Position numbers and translations under genes: made by a program
Assembly (NCBI GenBank): GCA_023807065.1
Contig: JAJJLU010000759.1
Span: 1 to 19,831 of the forward strand
DNA from: Isotricha intestinalis
Lineage: Eukaryota; Ciliophora; Litostomatea; Vestibuliferida; Isotrichidae
DNA length: 19,831 nt
Reading direction: 5' to 3'
Notes under the pieces: generated by a model
The model's database searches: none
What the model was told of the DNA's origin: nothing
The model's input: the letters and a program-made list of their open reading frames with translations, nothing else
Shown: one piece after another, positions 1 through 8,992 of the stretch
How the letters are laid out: each line of letters opens with the position of its first letter
Position numbering within the stretch: position 1 is the stretch's first letter

Positions 1-167
1 AATACACCTTACAAATGTATAGAAGATAATATATATTTACATCCTGAATGATTTGGTAAATATCATAAGAATTATGTTTATTATAAGAAATAATTAAAAT
101 AAAAACAATAAAATTTATTACATAGTTAACATAATAATTAACTTTTAATTTTTTATTTAAAAAAATA

Positions 168-245
168 ACCAAGGTAGTGACCTTGAACCTATGTGGAGCC
201 ATCGCTCCCTAATGGGTAGATGAGGAGTTAAAAACCTAACTTAGA
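168..245. other. GC-rich island, possible structured RNA
   Basis: About 70 bases of near-balanced composition stand out from very A/T-rich flanks. Several perfect short stems lie side by side: AAGGT/ACCTT at 171-184 (loop AGTG), GGAGC/GCTCC at 195-208 (loop CATC), CCC/GGG around 207-216, and AGTTA/TAACT at 226-241. In A/T-rich genomes such islands are usually structured RNA genes. On the minus strand the island ends in a T run (163-157 region), as pol III transcripts do, and contains GGTTCAAGGTC, loosely like a B box. On the plus strand it follows a T-run/ATTTAAA element at 149-162. I could not fold it as a tRNA, 5S rRNA, U1-U6 or SRP RNA. It could instead be foreign DNA or the start of a minus-strand reading frame (ATG at 202-200, open to the left edge). 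The strand is undecided. Confidence 0.3.
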
Positions 246-506
246 AATTTCAAATGCTTTTAATAAAATTTATAATATGATAAATAATACTAATATAAAA
301 TGTGAATCTAAACAATGAATTATTATTGTAATATTATTTTACTTGAAAAAAATAACAATTGCAATTTGTTACGATTAAACAATTCTTTATCTAAAAATAA
401 TTTAGAAAATGAAATTGTCTCAATTATTTTCAATATGAAAATATTAAACTCTATTTTTTTAACTAATTTTTTTAAAATAAGAGTTTTTCAGTTCAGTTCA
501 ACTTAA

Positions 507-1776
507 AAAAAATTTTGATTATATAATATATATAAATAATAATTTTTATTATTTTATTTTCATTTTAATTTATAAAACATTTATTTTATTTTTAAATTCA
601 TTTTTTATTAATTCGAGGAAAAGAATCATTCCAGCTAATTTTTTATTATCTTTACCATATATATTTTTCTTTTTCCATTTTTGAATTAAACATTTATATG
701 TTAACTTTAATTTTTTTTCTTTCACCTTTTTGTTTAAGAAAATTCTTTTATCTGTAACTCAAAAAATTTATTCATTAAATAAAATATTTATCTTTTTTTT
801 GATTATAGAATTATTTTATTTATTTTCTATTGTATTTTTGTTTTATAAATATTGACTGAAATCTGTTGAAATTAAATAATCTTTTATTATATCTTTATAA
901 GTTTACTTCAAGAAAGGATTATTTTATTTAGTTTTATATTTTATAATCATAGAAGTTTTATAGGGCAAGAACAATTTACTCTATAATTATTAGAAAAATA
1001 AAAAATAATTTATCCATTTCCATTAATCTAAAGAGTACTAATATTAGAATAATTTTATATTAGTATTTTATATATCATAAACTTCTTCTCCATTTTTATT
1101 ATTTTTTTTCATTTAAATTCTTTTTATCAAAATTAAAAGGATAATCGATTAGTATTTTATAGTTTAAACAAATGATATTTCATTTCTTATATTAGAATAA
1201 ATTTAACATTCAACTTATTTTCTCTTTGAAACTCCTTTTTATATATTATAATGCTTCAATATTTTAATTATAATAATGTTCTTTATCTAACTTAATTATT
1301 GATTTATTTGATTTTTAATTTAGAGTAACATCAATTCATTCTATTGATGTATTATATATTTAAACTATGCAATCTGGAGCATAATATAAAAGATTTGATT
1401 AGGTATTTTCTCTTATTTTTGTTCCTTATTTATTTGGCGTTATGTGAAAATGATTTTTTCCTTTTTCTTTATTTTATTGTTTTAACTTTCATTATTCTTT
1501 TTGACCATTTTACTTTAGTTTTCGATTAGAAGAAGTAAATGAAATTATTCATTTTTTTAATTTTTAAATTAATTAGTTATTCAATGAAAAATAATTCATT
1601 TATTCATCATAAACTTAAAATAAATATTGATTCAAACAAAAAATGAAAAAAATAATAATTTAAATAAAATAAAAATTAATCAAAAAAATATCTAAAATCA
1701 TCAAAAAAAAATTAAATTAATAAAAACCTTGAATTAATTTTTTTATTTAAAAAATCAAAACAAAAAAAAACAAAAA
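507..1776. other. Long A/T-rich spacer without a recognisable gene
   Basis: All six frames are broken by frequent stops, apart from a 60-residue Phe/Leu-rich frame at 1347-1529 that reflects T-rich composition. Small structure is present: an 8-bp stem with a 7-base loop at 1328-1350, and two short direct repeats in swapped order. ATATTAGAATAA lies near 1040 and again near 1189. ATTAGTATTTTATA lies near 1058 and again at 1148. The last 40 bases before the AP-4 mu start are a T run followed by A-rich DNA and are likely its promoter and 5' leader. Confidence 0.5.
1738..1754 (+). promoter_or_regulatory. T-run/ATTTAAA element before AP-4 mu
   Basis: The sequence is seven T, then ATTT, then an A run, ending 22 bases before the ATG. 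A near-identical element (TTTTTTTATTTAAA) lies at 8055-8068, 21 bases before another start codon, and a six-T version at 149-162 precedes the GC-rich island. This may be a core promoter (T-to-A transition, TATA-like). The low-complexity background makes chance a real alternative. Confidence 0.25.
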
Positions 1777-3087
1777 ATGTCAGTCTCTCAATTTTTTATA
1801 TTAACAAAAAGAGGAGATTCAATAATATATTTAGATTTTAAAAGAGATATAAAAAAAAGTAATGAAATATTTTTTCGTAAAGTAAATTTTTATTCCGATG
1901 AAGAAGAAGCAGCTCCTCCAATATTTAATGAAGAAGGAATAAATTTTATATATATAAAAAACCCTCAATTATACTTTGTAATATCAACATTAGATAATTC
2001 ATCTCCAAATTATTTTTTAGAAATTTTAGAAAGAATAATGAAAGTAATAAAAGATCATTGTGGAGAATTAACAGAAGAATCAATAAAAAAAAATTTTGTG
2101 TTAATATATGAGATAATAAATGAAATGATTGATTTTGGTTTTCCTCAATTATCAACAACAGAACAAGTAAAACAATTTGTTTTTACAGAACCAATTGTAA
2201 TATTAAATAATATTAATACTATTAAAGAAATGATAAATAAAAAAGTAAAATCTAATGAAAATACAAAAAGATCTATTATGATAACTAAAGATGATAAAAG
2301 CAAAAATGAAATATATGTTGATATATTTGAAAAAGTTACTTGTTTATTTAATAAAAATGGTAATCTTATTAATAGTGAAGTTGTAGGAGCAATTAAAATG
2401 AAAAGTTATTTAAAAAATTCTCCTGAGTTAAAAATTATTTTAAGTAATGATATTTCTTTTACAAAAGATAATTATAACTCTGGTAAAATATTTATTGATG
2501 ATTATAATTTTGATCAAGGAGTTCAAACTAAAGACTTACTTAATTCAAGTACTTTATATATTGTTCCTCCTGAAGGAGAATTTATTTTAATGAATTATCA
2601 TATTAATTCTGATTTTGATCCTCCTTTTAAAATCTATTCTATTGTTGAAGAATTTGATTATAAATTAGAATTAACATTAAAAGTTCAAGCTAATTATTCA
2701 ACTAAAATTAATGGAGGGAATATTGTGATTAAATTTAATATTCCAAAATTAACTCAAAGTGTTTTTTTTGATTTACCTCCTAAAAATAAAAATATTCAAA
2801 AAGTAGATTATATTAAAAGTCAACAAATTTGTGTTTGGAAAATTCCAAAAATGGCAGGCGGAACTGAAAATAATTTAAATGTTAAAATTACTCTTCAAGT
2901 TAATAAACCTAGTCAATTAAGAAGAGAATTAGGTCCTATTACCATGTCTTTTGAAATACCAAATTATAATATTAGTAAATTACAAATTAAAGAATTGAAA
3001 GTTTTAAGTAATGATAAAAAATATAATGCTTTGAAATGGGTTAGAATATTTACTCAGGCTAGTTCTTATGTATTTAGAATTGCATAA
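1777..3087 (+). CDS. AP4M1: AP-4 adaptor complex mu (medium) subunit
   Basis: This is the medium subunit of the heterotetrameric AP-4 coat, which selects tyrosine-type sorting signals on cargo leaving the trans-Golgi network. Residues 1-140 form the longin domain, opening SQFFILTKRGDSIIYLD. A short hinge covers about 141-175, and the mu-homology (cargo-binding) domain runs from about 177 to 436. Diagnostic stretches include FFRKVNF (32-38), APPIF (46-50), IKMKSYL (206-212), PPEGEF (264-269), and the closing KWVRIFTQASSYVFRI. These match the AP-4 mu of plants and animals better than mu1, mu2 or mu3, notably the APPIF and PPEGEF segments and the RI(A) terminus. The 436-residue length is normal for the family and both ends are complete, so the gene is intact and intronless. 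The ATG follows an A-rich leader. It converges on the eS1 gene, with about 220 bases between the two ends. The subfamily call rests on remembered family sequences. A mu subunit of some kind is certain. Confidence 0.93.
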   Translation: MSVSQFFILTKRGDSIIYLDFKRDIKKSNEIFFRKVNFYSDEEEAAPPIFNEEGINFIYIKNPQLYFVISTLDNSSPNYFLEILERIMKVIKDHCGELTEESIKKNFVLIYEIINEMIDFGFPQLSTTEQVKQFVFTEPIVILNNINTIKEMINKKVKSNENTKRSIMITKDDKSKNEIYVDIFEKVTCLFNKNGNLINSEVVGAIKMKSYLKNSPELKIILSNDISFTKDNYNSGKIFIDDYNFDQGVQTKDLLNSSTLYIVPPEGEFILMNYHINSDFDPPFKIYSIVEEFDYKLELTLKVQANYSTKINGGNIVIKFNIPKLTQSVFFDLPPKNKNIQKVDYIKSQQICVWKIPKMAGGTENNLNVKITLQVNKPSQLRRELGPITMSFEIPNYNISKLQIKELKVLSNDKKYNALKWVRIFTQASSYVFRIA

Positions 3088-3308
3088 AAACATTTTAAAT
3101 TATTTAATTTAAATATTTTTTTGGTTTGTTTTTTTATTTACCCATATTTTTAATAATATATATGTTTATTTTTATGAAATTATTTCGAAAATTATCAAAG
3201 ATATTCATTTCAAAAAAGCAAAAAAAATATTTATTAAGTTTCATTAAAAAAAATCCCAAACAATTAAAAAAATAAACAAATTATCTATTTTTTTATTTAA
3301 ATAATCAT

Positions 3309-4073
3309 TTACTTTGCTTCTTCATTTTTTTTTTCTTTGACTTCATCAGCACCAATTATCTTAGCATCAGAATGCATTTCACTAAGTTGTCCAGCATCAA
3401 ACCTAGGTCTTTTAATAGTTTTAACTTTTCTAATAGTGCAAAATTCAATAGGATGAATTTTTTTACATCTTTCCTCCATATCCTTAGTAATCTTATCATC
3501 TAAAACTTTAGTGACTAAATCTTTCAAACTACATTTTCTTACATTACTTACAATAATTTTCTTAATAATAGCTCTAATTTGTTTAATTTGACTTCTCTGA
3601 GCATAACTAGTTCCTCTTAATTGATGTTGTGTTTTAGCAGTGAAACAAATAACAAAGAATCTCATAAGGAATCCATCATTAGTTTTGCAATCAACGAAAG
3701 TATCTATTAATGAAGTCCATTTTCTAATTAATGAACATAAATGATCTCTTGTAGTATCCATACCATAAAAATTAGTTTTTGCTACTTTTCCTCCTTGTTC
3801 TGCATCTTCTACTATTAATTTTATCTTCTTTGATGGAGTTTGTCCCTTGTTTAAATCACCAAAGTTTGCCTCGTATACACGTCCCTTTATATTATCTGTC
3901 ACTAATCTTTTTCCTACTGTTTGGTTTACTGGAGATACTGTGAAGTCACGATTTGCAAACATTGCAGGTGCCTTTACTGTCCACCATTCTTTCTTTGTAA
4001 ATTTATCTCCTACTTTCTTTTTTGCACCTTTACGTCCTTTTGAAAAGTTCTTTGGGTTTTTTCCAAATGACAT
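3309..4073 (-). CDS. RPS3A: 40S ribosomal protein eS1 (S3a)
   Basis: This is a core protein of the small ribosomal subunit (eS1, formerly S3Ae/S3a), placed near the platform and mRNA exit. The 254-residue product follows the family from end to end: MSFGKN start, GAKKKVGDKFTKKEWW (residues 17-32), VKAPAMF, GRVYEANFGDL, NFYGMDTTRDHLCS, KTNDGFLMR, RGTSYAQRSQIKQIR, and a Lys/Glu-rich tail. I placed the start at 4073 because the family begins at this Met. The frame stays open 37 codons further upstream, to 4184, but that stretch is Lys/Asn-rich and has no counterpart in eS1, so it is most likely 5' leader. The coding sequence is visibly less A/T-rich than its neighbours, as expected for a highly expressed gene. 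It is complete, intronless and ends in TAA. Confidence 0.97.
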   Translation of the reverse strand: MSFGKNPKNFSKGRKGAKKKVGDKFTKKEWWTVKAPAMFANRDFTVSPVNQTVGKRLVTDNIKGRVYEANFGDLNKGQTPSKKIKLIVEDAEQGGKVAKTNFYGMDTTRDHLCSLIRKWTSLIDTFVDCKTNDGFLMRFFVICFTAKTQHQLRGTSYAQRSQIKQIRAIIKKIIVSNVRKCSLKDLVTKVLDDKITKDMEERCKKIHPIEFCTIRKVKTIKRPRFDAGQLSEMHSDAKIIGADEVKEKKNEEAK

Positions 4074-4191
4074 CTTGGATAAAATGATTTTTTTATATCT
4101 AAAGGGAAAATATTTAATTTTTAATAAAAAATAATTATTTTTTTTTTTATTTATTTTATTTTTATTATTTTTCTTATCGAACATATTTTTA

Positions 4192-4234
4192 TTTTTTTTT
4201 TTTTTGAATTTGGTTCGTTTTTTTTTTTTTGGGG
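4192..4234 (-). promoter_or_regulatory. Poly(dA) tracts upstream of eS1
   Basis: Read in the direction of eS1, the order is CCCC, 13 A, CGAACCAAATTC, 14 A, lying about 120-160 bases before its ATG. Paired long A tracts around a short mixed core are typical nucleosome-excluding promoter DNA of highly transcribed ribosomal protein genes. The promoter role is inferred from position and composition only. Confidence 0.35.
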
Positions 4235-4457
4235 AAATTATATTTTTTTATTTTTATTTTTATATTATTCTTTTGTTAAGATATTATTTAATTTTTAATG
4301 AAAATTTTATATTAAAAACTTTAATAATATTTATATATAATGATTTTAAGTATTTTAGAAAATTCTAAATACAAAAATAATCGTGAACATTAATTTACTT
4401 ACAACAAAACTATATTTTGCCATAACTACAACTTTAAAAATTTACGTTTTTTATAAA

Positions 4458-4688
4458 CTAAATATCTTCTGCTTCATTTTTTTCTCCAATTTTACTTTGA
4501 CTTTTTTGAATTAATAATTTCAAAATTGGTCCTGAATTATATTCGTCATCTTGTTCAGATAAATTATTTTCATTATTTTTTTTTCTTTCATTTTTGTTCT
4601 TATTATCATTATCTTTTTTATTTTTTTGAATATAAATGTTATTACTTTCTATTGATATTGCTCCTTTTTGAACACAACAAACTCCCAT
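4458..4688 (-). CDS. Small protein with MGVCC acylation motif
   Basis: This 76-residue protein, ending in TAG, was not recognised. It begins MGVCC: Gly2 is placed for N-myristoylation and Cys4/Cys5 for palmitoylation, the classic dual-lipid anchor that holds small proteins on the cytosolic face of membranes. The middle (residues 22-50) is a charged Lys/Asn/Asp low-complexity linker. After an acidic turn come SGPILKLLIQKSQSKIGEK and an acidic tail. The 52-65 segment is the only part with hydrophobic pattern and may be a docking helix. Short length leaves some doubt that it is real, but the N-terminus and the lack of Asn-only composition favour a gene. It lies upstream of eS1 on the same strand, with 384 bases between, and has no evident partner. 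Confidence 0.6.
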   Translation of the reverse strand: MGVCCVQKGAISIESNNIYIQKNKKDNDNKNKNERKKNNENNLSEQDDEYNSGPILKLLIQKSQSKIGEKNEAEDI

Positions 4689-5848
4689 TTTATAATTAAA
4701 TATACTTAAATTAATACTACTAAAATATATTTGAAAATATAAATTAATAAAATTTACTTCTAAATATTTAAAAATAATTATTTAATTTTTTAAACAAAGA
4801 GAATTTGTTTTAATTCAATTAATATATTATTAATTAGAGTGGTTTTATAAAAATTTTTAAATTCACACAATCTTTTTATGAATATTGAAATAAATATATA
4901 ATATTTTATTTGTTCTTAAAATCTTTACTTAAATAATTATACATTAATTTTACTAAATTTGACCTAATTTAAAACAAAAATAATATTATTTTTAATACTT
5001 TATTTCATTTTTTTTTAATTTTAAATTCAATCATAGTATATATTAAGCTCTTTAAAAAGCAATTATTAATTTTCATTTAATAATTTTTTTGGTTATAATA
5101 AATATTAAAGAAAATATTTAGGTAATTTCAGAAGAATATTTTTATTATCTCTATTAAATTGATGATTGTAGAATAAAGAATATTAATTACATTCAGTTAA
5201 TTCTAACTTTTTTCAATTTCATTATTTTTCAGATTATAAATATATTTGTACACTCAACAAAATTTACAAAATATTGAAAGAAAAATATATTAATTAACAT
5301 CCTCAATATTTTTTTTACTAAAAATTTGAGTATTTTTGAGATAATTTCTAATTATTTTTTTATTCATTAATTATTTTATTTAAATAATTTTTTTAAATAA
5401 TTGTTAATTATTTTTATATTTCAAAAAATATAAATATGATAATATAAAAAAATAATAATGAAAAAGAAAGAAATATCATAATTTCTTTATGATTTATTTC
5501 ATTAAACTTGTGTCTTTGATATTTTTATTTTTTACAAAATTAATATTTTTTTTGATTAATAAAAAATTCATTTTATTTGATATAATTATTTATTTATGTA
5601 ATTTTTTTATAATATTTTAATTCTAATTTTATTATTTATAGATTATAAATATAATTTTAAATAAAAAGGGCAAACAATAAAAAATAATATATTATGAATA
5701 TATATTTTATGGGAGAACTTCTATTAAAAATTTATAAACATATTATTTACTATAAAATTTCCTTAAGGAAGTAACATACTATGAATTATTTGTACAAGTT
5801 TTTTGAAAATAAATAAAAAGAATTTAAGAAATAAATTAATCTTTTAAT
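4689..5848. other. 1.16-kb A/T-rich spacer
   Basis: No frame with coding character is seen on either strand. The only non-trivial elements are a perfect 12-base palindrome TTCCTTAAGGAA at 5759-5770, a hairpin ATCATAA/TTATGAT near 5475-5492, and a GGGAGAACTTC patch near 5711. The right part is the 3' flank of the four-TM gene and the left part is the promoter side of the MGVCC gene. Confidence 0.5.
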
Positions 5849-7336
5849 TTAATCAATTGTAGAAGTAACCAATGGTCCATTATTAGTAACAATATCTTTT
5901 TCAATATTTTCATTATTATTTTTTCCATTCCCTATATATACAATAGGATTTCCACCTTCATTTATGAATTGATTATAATTTAAAGTTTCATTAATATCAT
6001 TATTATCCAAATTTTCATCTTTATTTTTTTTATACAGATGTTTTAAAAAAGAAATATTAAATAATAATAAAAATAAAAAAGACCAAAAATGTCCATGACC
6101 AAGAATATTATTTTTTTCTTTTTTTAATCCATCTGAATAAAATTCAGGAAATTTACCTTCTAGATTATTTATTAAAATTCCACTCAATATTTCAATTATT
6201 CCACAAAGTTCAATCAATGATATAAATATTATTATTATTTTAATTCTACATGTTTGTATGATTGTACAATTTGAACAAATTCCAAATAATATTAAAAAAA
6301 AAATATATATACCAAAAATTATGTTTAAAATATAACATAAGTGACTGAAATAAGATTTTGTTTTCATGTAAAATAAATCATTTAAAGAATTCATGTTTGG
6401 ATTTTTTTTTAAAAAATTATTTGAAAGTCCAATATATCCAATTGAAAATGTAGAAACATTAGTTTTAATCATTTGATCATATTCTGGTATCTTTTTTATA
6501 CTCGAAATATTATGTTCATTTAAAAAATCAGATGAATAAATATTAATCAACTTCTTATAAAAATAATATTTAGATTGTTGTGAGGAATAATTTTTATTAC
6601 AGGTTGGAAATTTATCTAATACACTTATATTTTCAAATTGAAAATTATCAGAACCACAGGGATAACCAATAATAGGAGTTAAAAAACCAATAATAATATA
6701 TCCATTAATATTTTCATTTGTATAATGTAAATATTCATTTTTACTTATTTGAACACTAGTATAAGTAATATTTTTTTTAATATATAAAGGTTGATTATTA
6801 TAAATTATATCATTAATTGGACATTTTGAATTTTTTGGTAAACATAATATTCTATTATATTTATCTAAATAACCACATGGTTTTTTATCTTTATCACATG
6901 TTTTATCACTTTCAATTGATAATTTATAAAAATCAAAATAATTTCCTTTTTCATTTGAAGTACAAATATTTTTATTTTTTAATGTTTTATATATAGTTTT
7001 AGGAATTTCTTCTATTTTTGTACAAATGGGAATAATAAATAAAATAAAACATTTTTTAAATCCAAATTCTTTCATTGATTCTTTAAAATATTTATATCCT
7101 TCTTCAGTTCCTCCAAAATATCCTAAAATATCATTATTTTTATTAGTGCAATTATCTATTATTATATCATAAAGTGGGGTTTTATATAAATTATCAATTG
7201 TTGTCTGAATATAATATTGAGTAAACTTATTTGATATATGATATTTAACATATGAAACATTGAATAGACATACAATAATTGTTAAAATAAATGATAGCAT
7301 CAAACATAAATATTCATTTCCATCGAATTTTCCCAT
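5849..7336 (-). CDS. Cys-rich four-TM surface protein, ciliate style
   Basis: The 495-residue integral membrane protein has no assignable function. One hydrophobic helix lies at residues 10-30, then about 300 residues of ectodomain, then three helices at about 331-354, 365-390 and 416-434, and a polar Asn-rich tail of about 60 residues. The ectodomain has ten Cys (63, 96, 105, 125, 147, 154, 165, 172, 227, 246), an even number suited to disulfides, and several NXS/T glycosylation sites (189, 236, 249, 276, 293). Two segments look conserved rather than random: TPLYDIIID (53-61) and the run CGYLD...NRILCLP...KCPINDI (154-177). That CG-x-D-x-LC-x-CPIN pattern is, from memory, common in uncharacterised ciliate membrane proteins. 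It starts divergently from the gene at 8090 and is complete. Confidence 0.85.
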   Translation of the reverse strand: MGKFDGNEYLCLMLSFILTIIVCLFNVSYVKYHISNKFTQYYIQTTIDNLYKTPLYDIIIDNCTNKNNDILGYFGGTEEGYKYFKESMKEFGFKKCFILFIIPICTKIEEIPKTIYKTLKNKNICTSNEKGNYFDFYKLSIESDKTCDKDKKPCGYLDKYNRILCLPKNSKCPINDIIYNNQPLYIKKNITYTSVQISKNEYLHYTNENINGYIIIGFLTPIIGYPCGSDNFQFENISVLDKFPTCNKNYSSQQSKYYFYKKLINIYSSDFLNEHNISSIKKIPEYDQMIKTNVSTFSIGYIGLSNNFLKKNPNMNSLNDLFYMKTKSYFSHLCYILNIIFGIYIFFLILFGICSNCTIIQTCRIKIIIIFISLIELCGIIEILSGILINNLEGKFPEFYSDGLKKEKNNILGHGHFWSFLFLLLFNISFLKHLYKKNKDENLDNNDINETLNYNQFINEGGNPIVYIGNGKNNNENIEKDIVTNNGPLVTSTID

Positions 7337-8089
7337 ATTTTTTATATACTTTAATTGTATTATTTTTTATATATTAATAATTATACTTTTAATAAAGTAA
7401 ATGATATTTACACAGTCTAATTTTATTTGTAAATGTAATATTGCTTAAGTTATTTTATTTCAAAATAAAATTGTAACTAGAATTAAAACTCTTCATTATA
7501 AATATTACTATTAATGAAAAATTATTATAATTAATCCTTCTATAATTAATAATTTATAAATACTATAAAAATCTTCTTTTCTATTAAATCTTTTTCTAAG
7601 ATTTCTCTTAATGCATTTAGAATTTCTTCAACACTCATTAAATAATTTTATCAACTGATAAACTAATTTTATCAACAAATTATACTTTTTTTAATTTTTT
7701 TATTTATAAAATTATTATAATAAAAATTAAAATGGGTTATTTAATATATTAAATATATAATAAAAATAAGAAATTATAGATTTGTCTAATGAGAAGAATG
7801 AAGGAAATATCAAATAAATTAATAATAAAATAGGTAGGAAATATAAATCAAAAAGAAATATAAATAATTTTTAATTTAAGTAATCATATTATTACATTAA
7901 AAAATATGAAGATATTTTTAATCAAAGATAAACTTTTAAAAATAAAATATATTATTTTGAATACTATAAATATATAGTATTTTAATTATTTAATAATATT
8001 TTCTTAAAATTATTTATTCATTAAAAACATTATAATAAATTTACTTCTTTTTTCTTTTTTTATTTAAATTAATCAATTAATTAATTTTA
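7337..8089. other. Divergent promoter region, no gene
   Basis: This spacer separates two genes that start outwards from it. It holds an inverted repeat, ATTTTATTT/AAATAAAAT at 7452-7471 with a two-base centre, and a T-run/ATTTAAA element at 8055-8068, 21 bases before the ATG at 8090. No frame of coding quality or GC-rich RNA-like island is seen. Confidence 0.4.
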
Positions 8090-8992
8090 ATGAATAAGTT
8101 AAAGTTAAAAATAAACTTAAGTAGAAAGGAGATAGAATTAAGAAACAAAAAACTTTATTTTAACATTGATAATTCATCAGAACAGTTTAAATCAATATTT
8201 AATAGATATCAAGATTCTCAAAAAAATATTAAACAAAGAATAAAATTTAATATGTTAAATATTTTCGATCAAGAAAAAAGAAAAGTTGAAGACAAAGAAA
8301 GTGAAGAAGTTTTTATGTTTAAAGATTTTATGCATTTAAGAAAAATGAATGAAGAATCAGCGAAAGAATATGGTAAAAAATCTAATGAAATTTTGCATGA
8401 TGTTAATAATACTAAATTTAGAATAAAAATGCCAAAAAATTATTTTGTTAAATTTTTCAATGATATTCAAAAAAATGATGTATTAAAAACAAATCAAAAT
8501 AAAGAAATTTCTTTACCTTCTATTTTAAATAATAGTGAAACTATTTCAGAAAGTAATTTACGGAAAACTCAACCATCATTTTTAACAGAAAAGAAAAAAA
8601 ATAAAAAAAAATTGAAATTTCACAGTTATATTGATTTCAATCAAAAGAATAAGAAATTAAAAAAGACTGAAAGTTCGTTATTTTCAATAAGAATTAATAA
8701 AAAAAAAATAAATGAATTAAATAACACAGAAATTAATAAAAATCAACAATTTGATAGTACTGAAAATTCAAATGATAATCCCAATTTTAGTTTAAATAAT
8801 TATAGTATTAATTGTCCTAATATGAAAAAATCAATTTATAAAAGAAATTGGAATTTAAACAGCATTGAAAATGTTAAAAAAGATTGTATTAAAAAAGAAA
8901 AAAATTTTAGATATTTGTTTCTTAGATATGATAATCATTTTAATGTTTCTCATGAAAAATATAATTTTATTTATCAAAAATATTTTAGTTAA
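8090..8992 (+). CDS. Basic Lys/Asn-rich protein of unknown function
   Basis: The 300-residue protein is strongly basic and I did not recognise it. The first 145 residues look ordered and helical, with MLNIFDQEKRKVEDKESEEV followed by FMFKDFMHLRKMNEESAKEYGKKSNEI and FRIKMPKNYFVKFFNDIQKN. The middle (about 145-260) is low-complexity Lys/Asn/Ser, including KKKNKKKLK. The end regains aromatic residues (YLFLRYDNHFNVSHEKYNFIYQKYF). There are no signal peptide, membrane segments or Cys pairs. The mix of a helical head and basic disordered body would suit a cytoskeleton- or nucleic-acid-associated protein, but that is only inference. It starts with ATG soon after a T-run/ATTTAAA element and ends in TAA. 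Confidence 0.75.
   Translation: MNKLKLKINLSRKEIELRNKKLYFNIDNSSEQFKSIFNRYQDSQKNIKQRIKFNMLNIFDQEKRKVEDKESEEVFMFKDFMHLRKMNEESAKEYGKKSNEILHDVNNTKFRIKMPKNYFVKFFNDIQKNDVLKTNQNKEISLPSILNNSETISESNLRKTQPSFLTEKKKNKKKLKFHSYIDFNQKNKKLKKTESSLFSIRINKKKINELNNTEINKNQQFDSTENSNDNPNFSLNNYSINCPNMKKSIYKRNWNLNSIENVKKDCIKKEKNFRYLFLRYDNHFNVSHEKYNFIYQKYFS

Noticed and set aside
168..245. tRNA gene in the GC-rich island
   Set aside because: I tried both strands. No 7-bp acceptor pairing, and the sequence around GGTTCAA does not form a five-base-pair T stem.
315..506. 63-codon plus-strand frame starting with ATG
   Set aside because: Asn/Leu/Ile-rich composition expected from random A/T-rich DNA. It has no domain, helix pattern or supporting context.
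1347..1529. 60-codon Phe/Leu-rich frame that looks like two membrane helices
   Set aside because: Hydrophobicity comes from T-rich DNA, the frame is short, and the spacer around it has the same composition. A tiny membrane protein cannot be excluded but is not supported.
4074..4184. 37-codon N-terminal extension of eS1
   Set aside because: The family starts at the Met at 4073. The extension is Lys/Asn low complexity without counterpart in eS1, so it was treated as 5' leader.
4218..4234. T13GGGG as an internal telomere remnant
   Set aside because: It is a single homopolymer followed by one G4, not a tandem repeat, and does not match the GGGGATT unit at the right edge.
5759..5770. Perfect palindrome TTCCTTAAGGAA as a protein-binding or integration site
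   Set aside because: A single 12-base palindrome with no second copy or neighbouring structure. It is compatible with chance.
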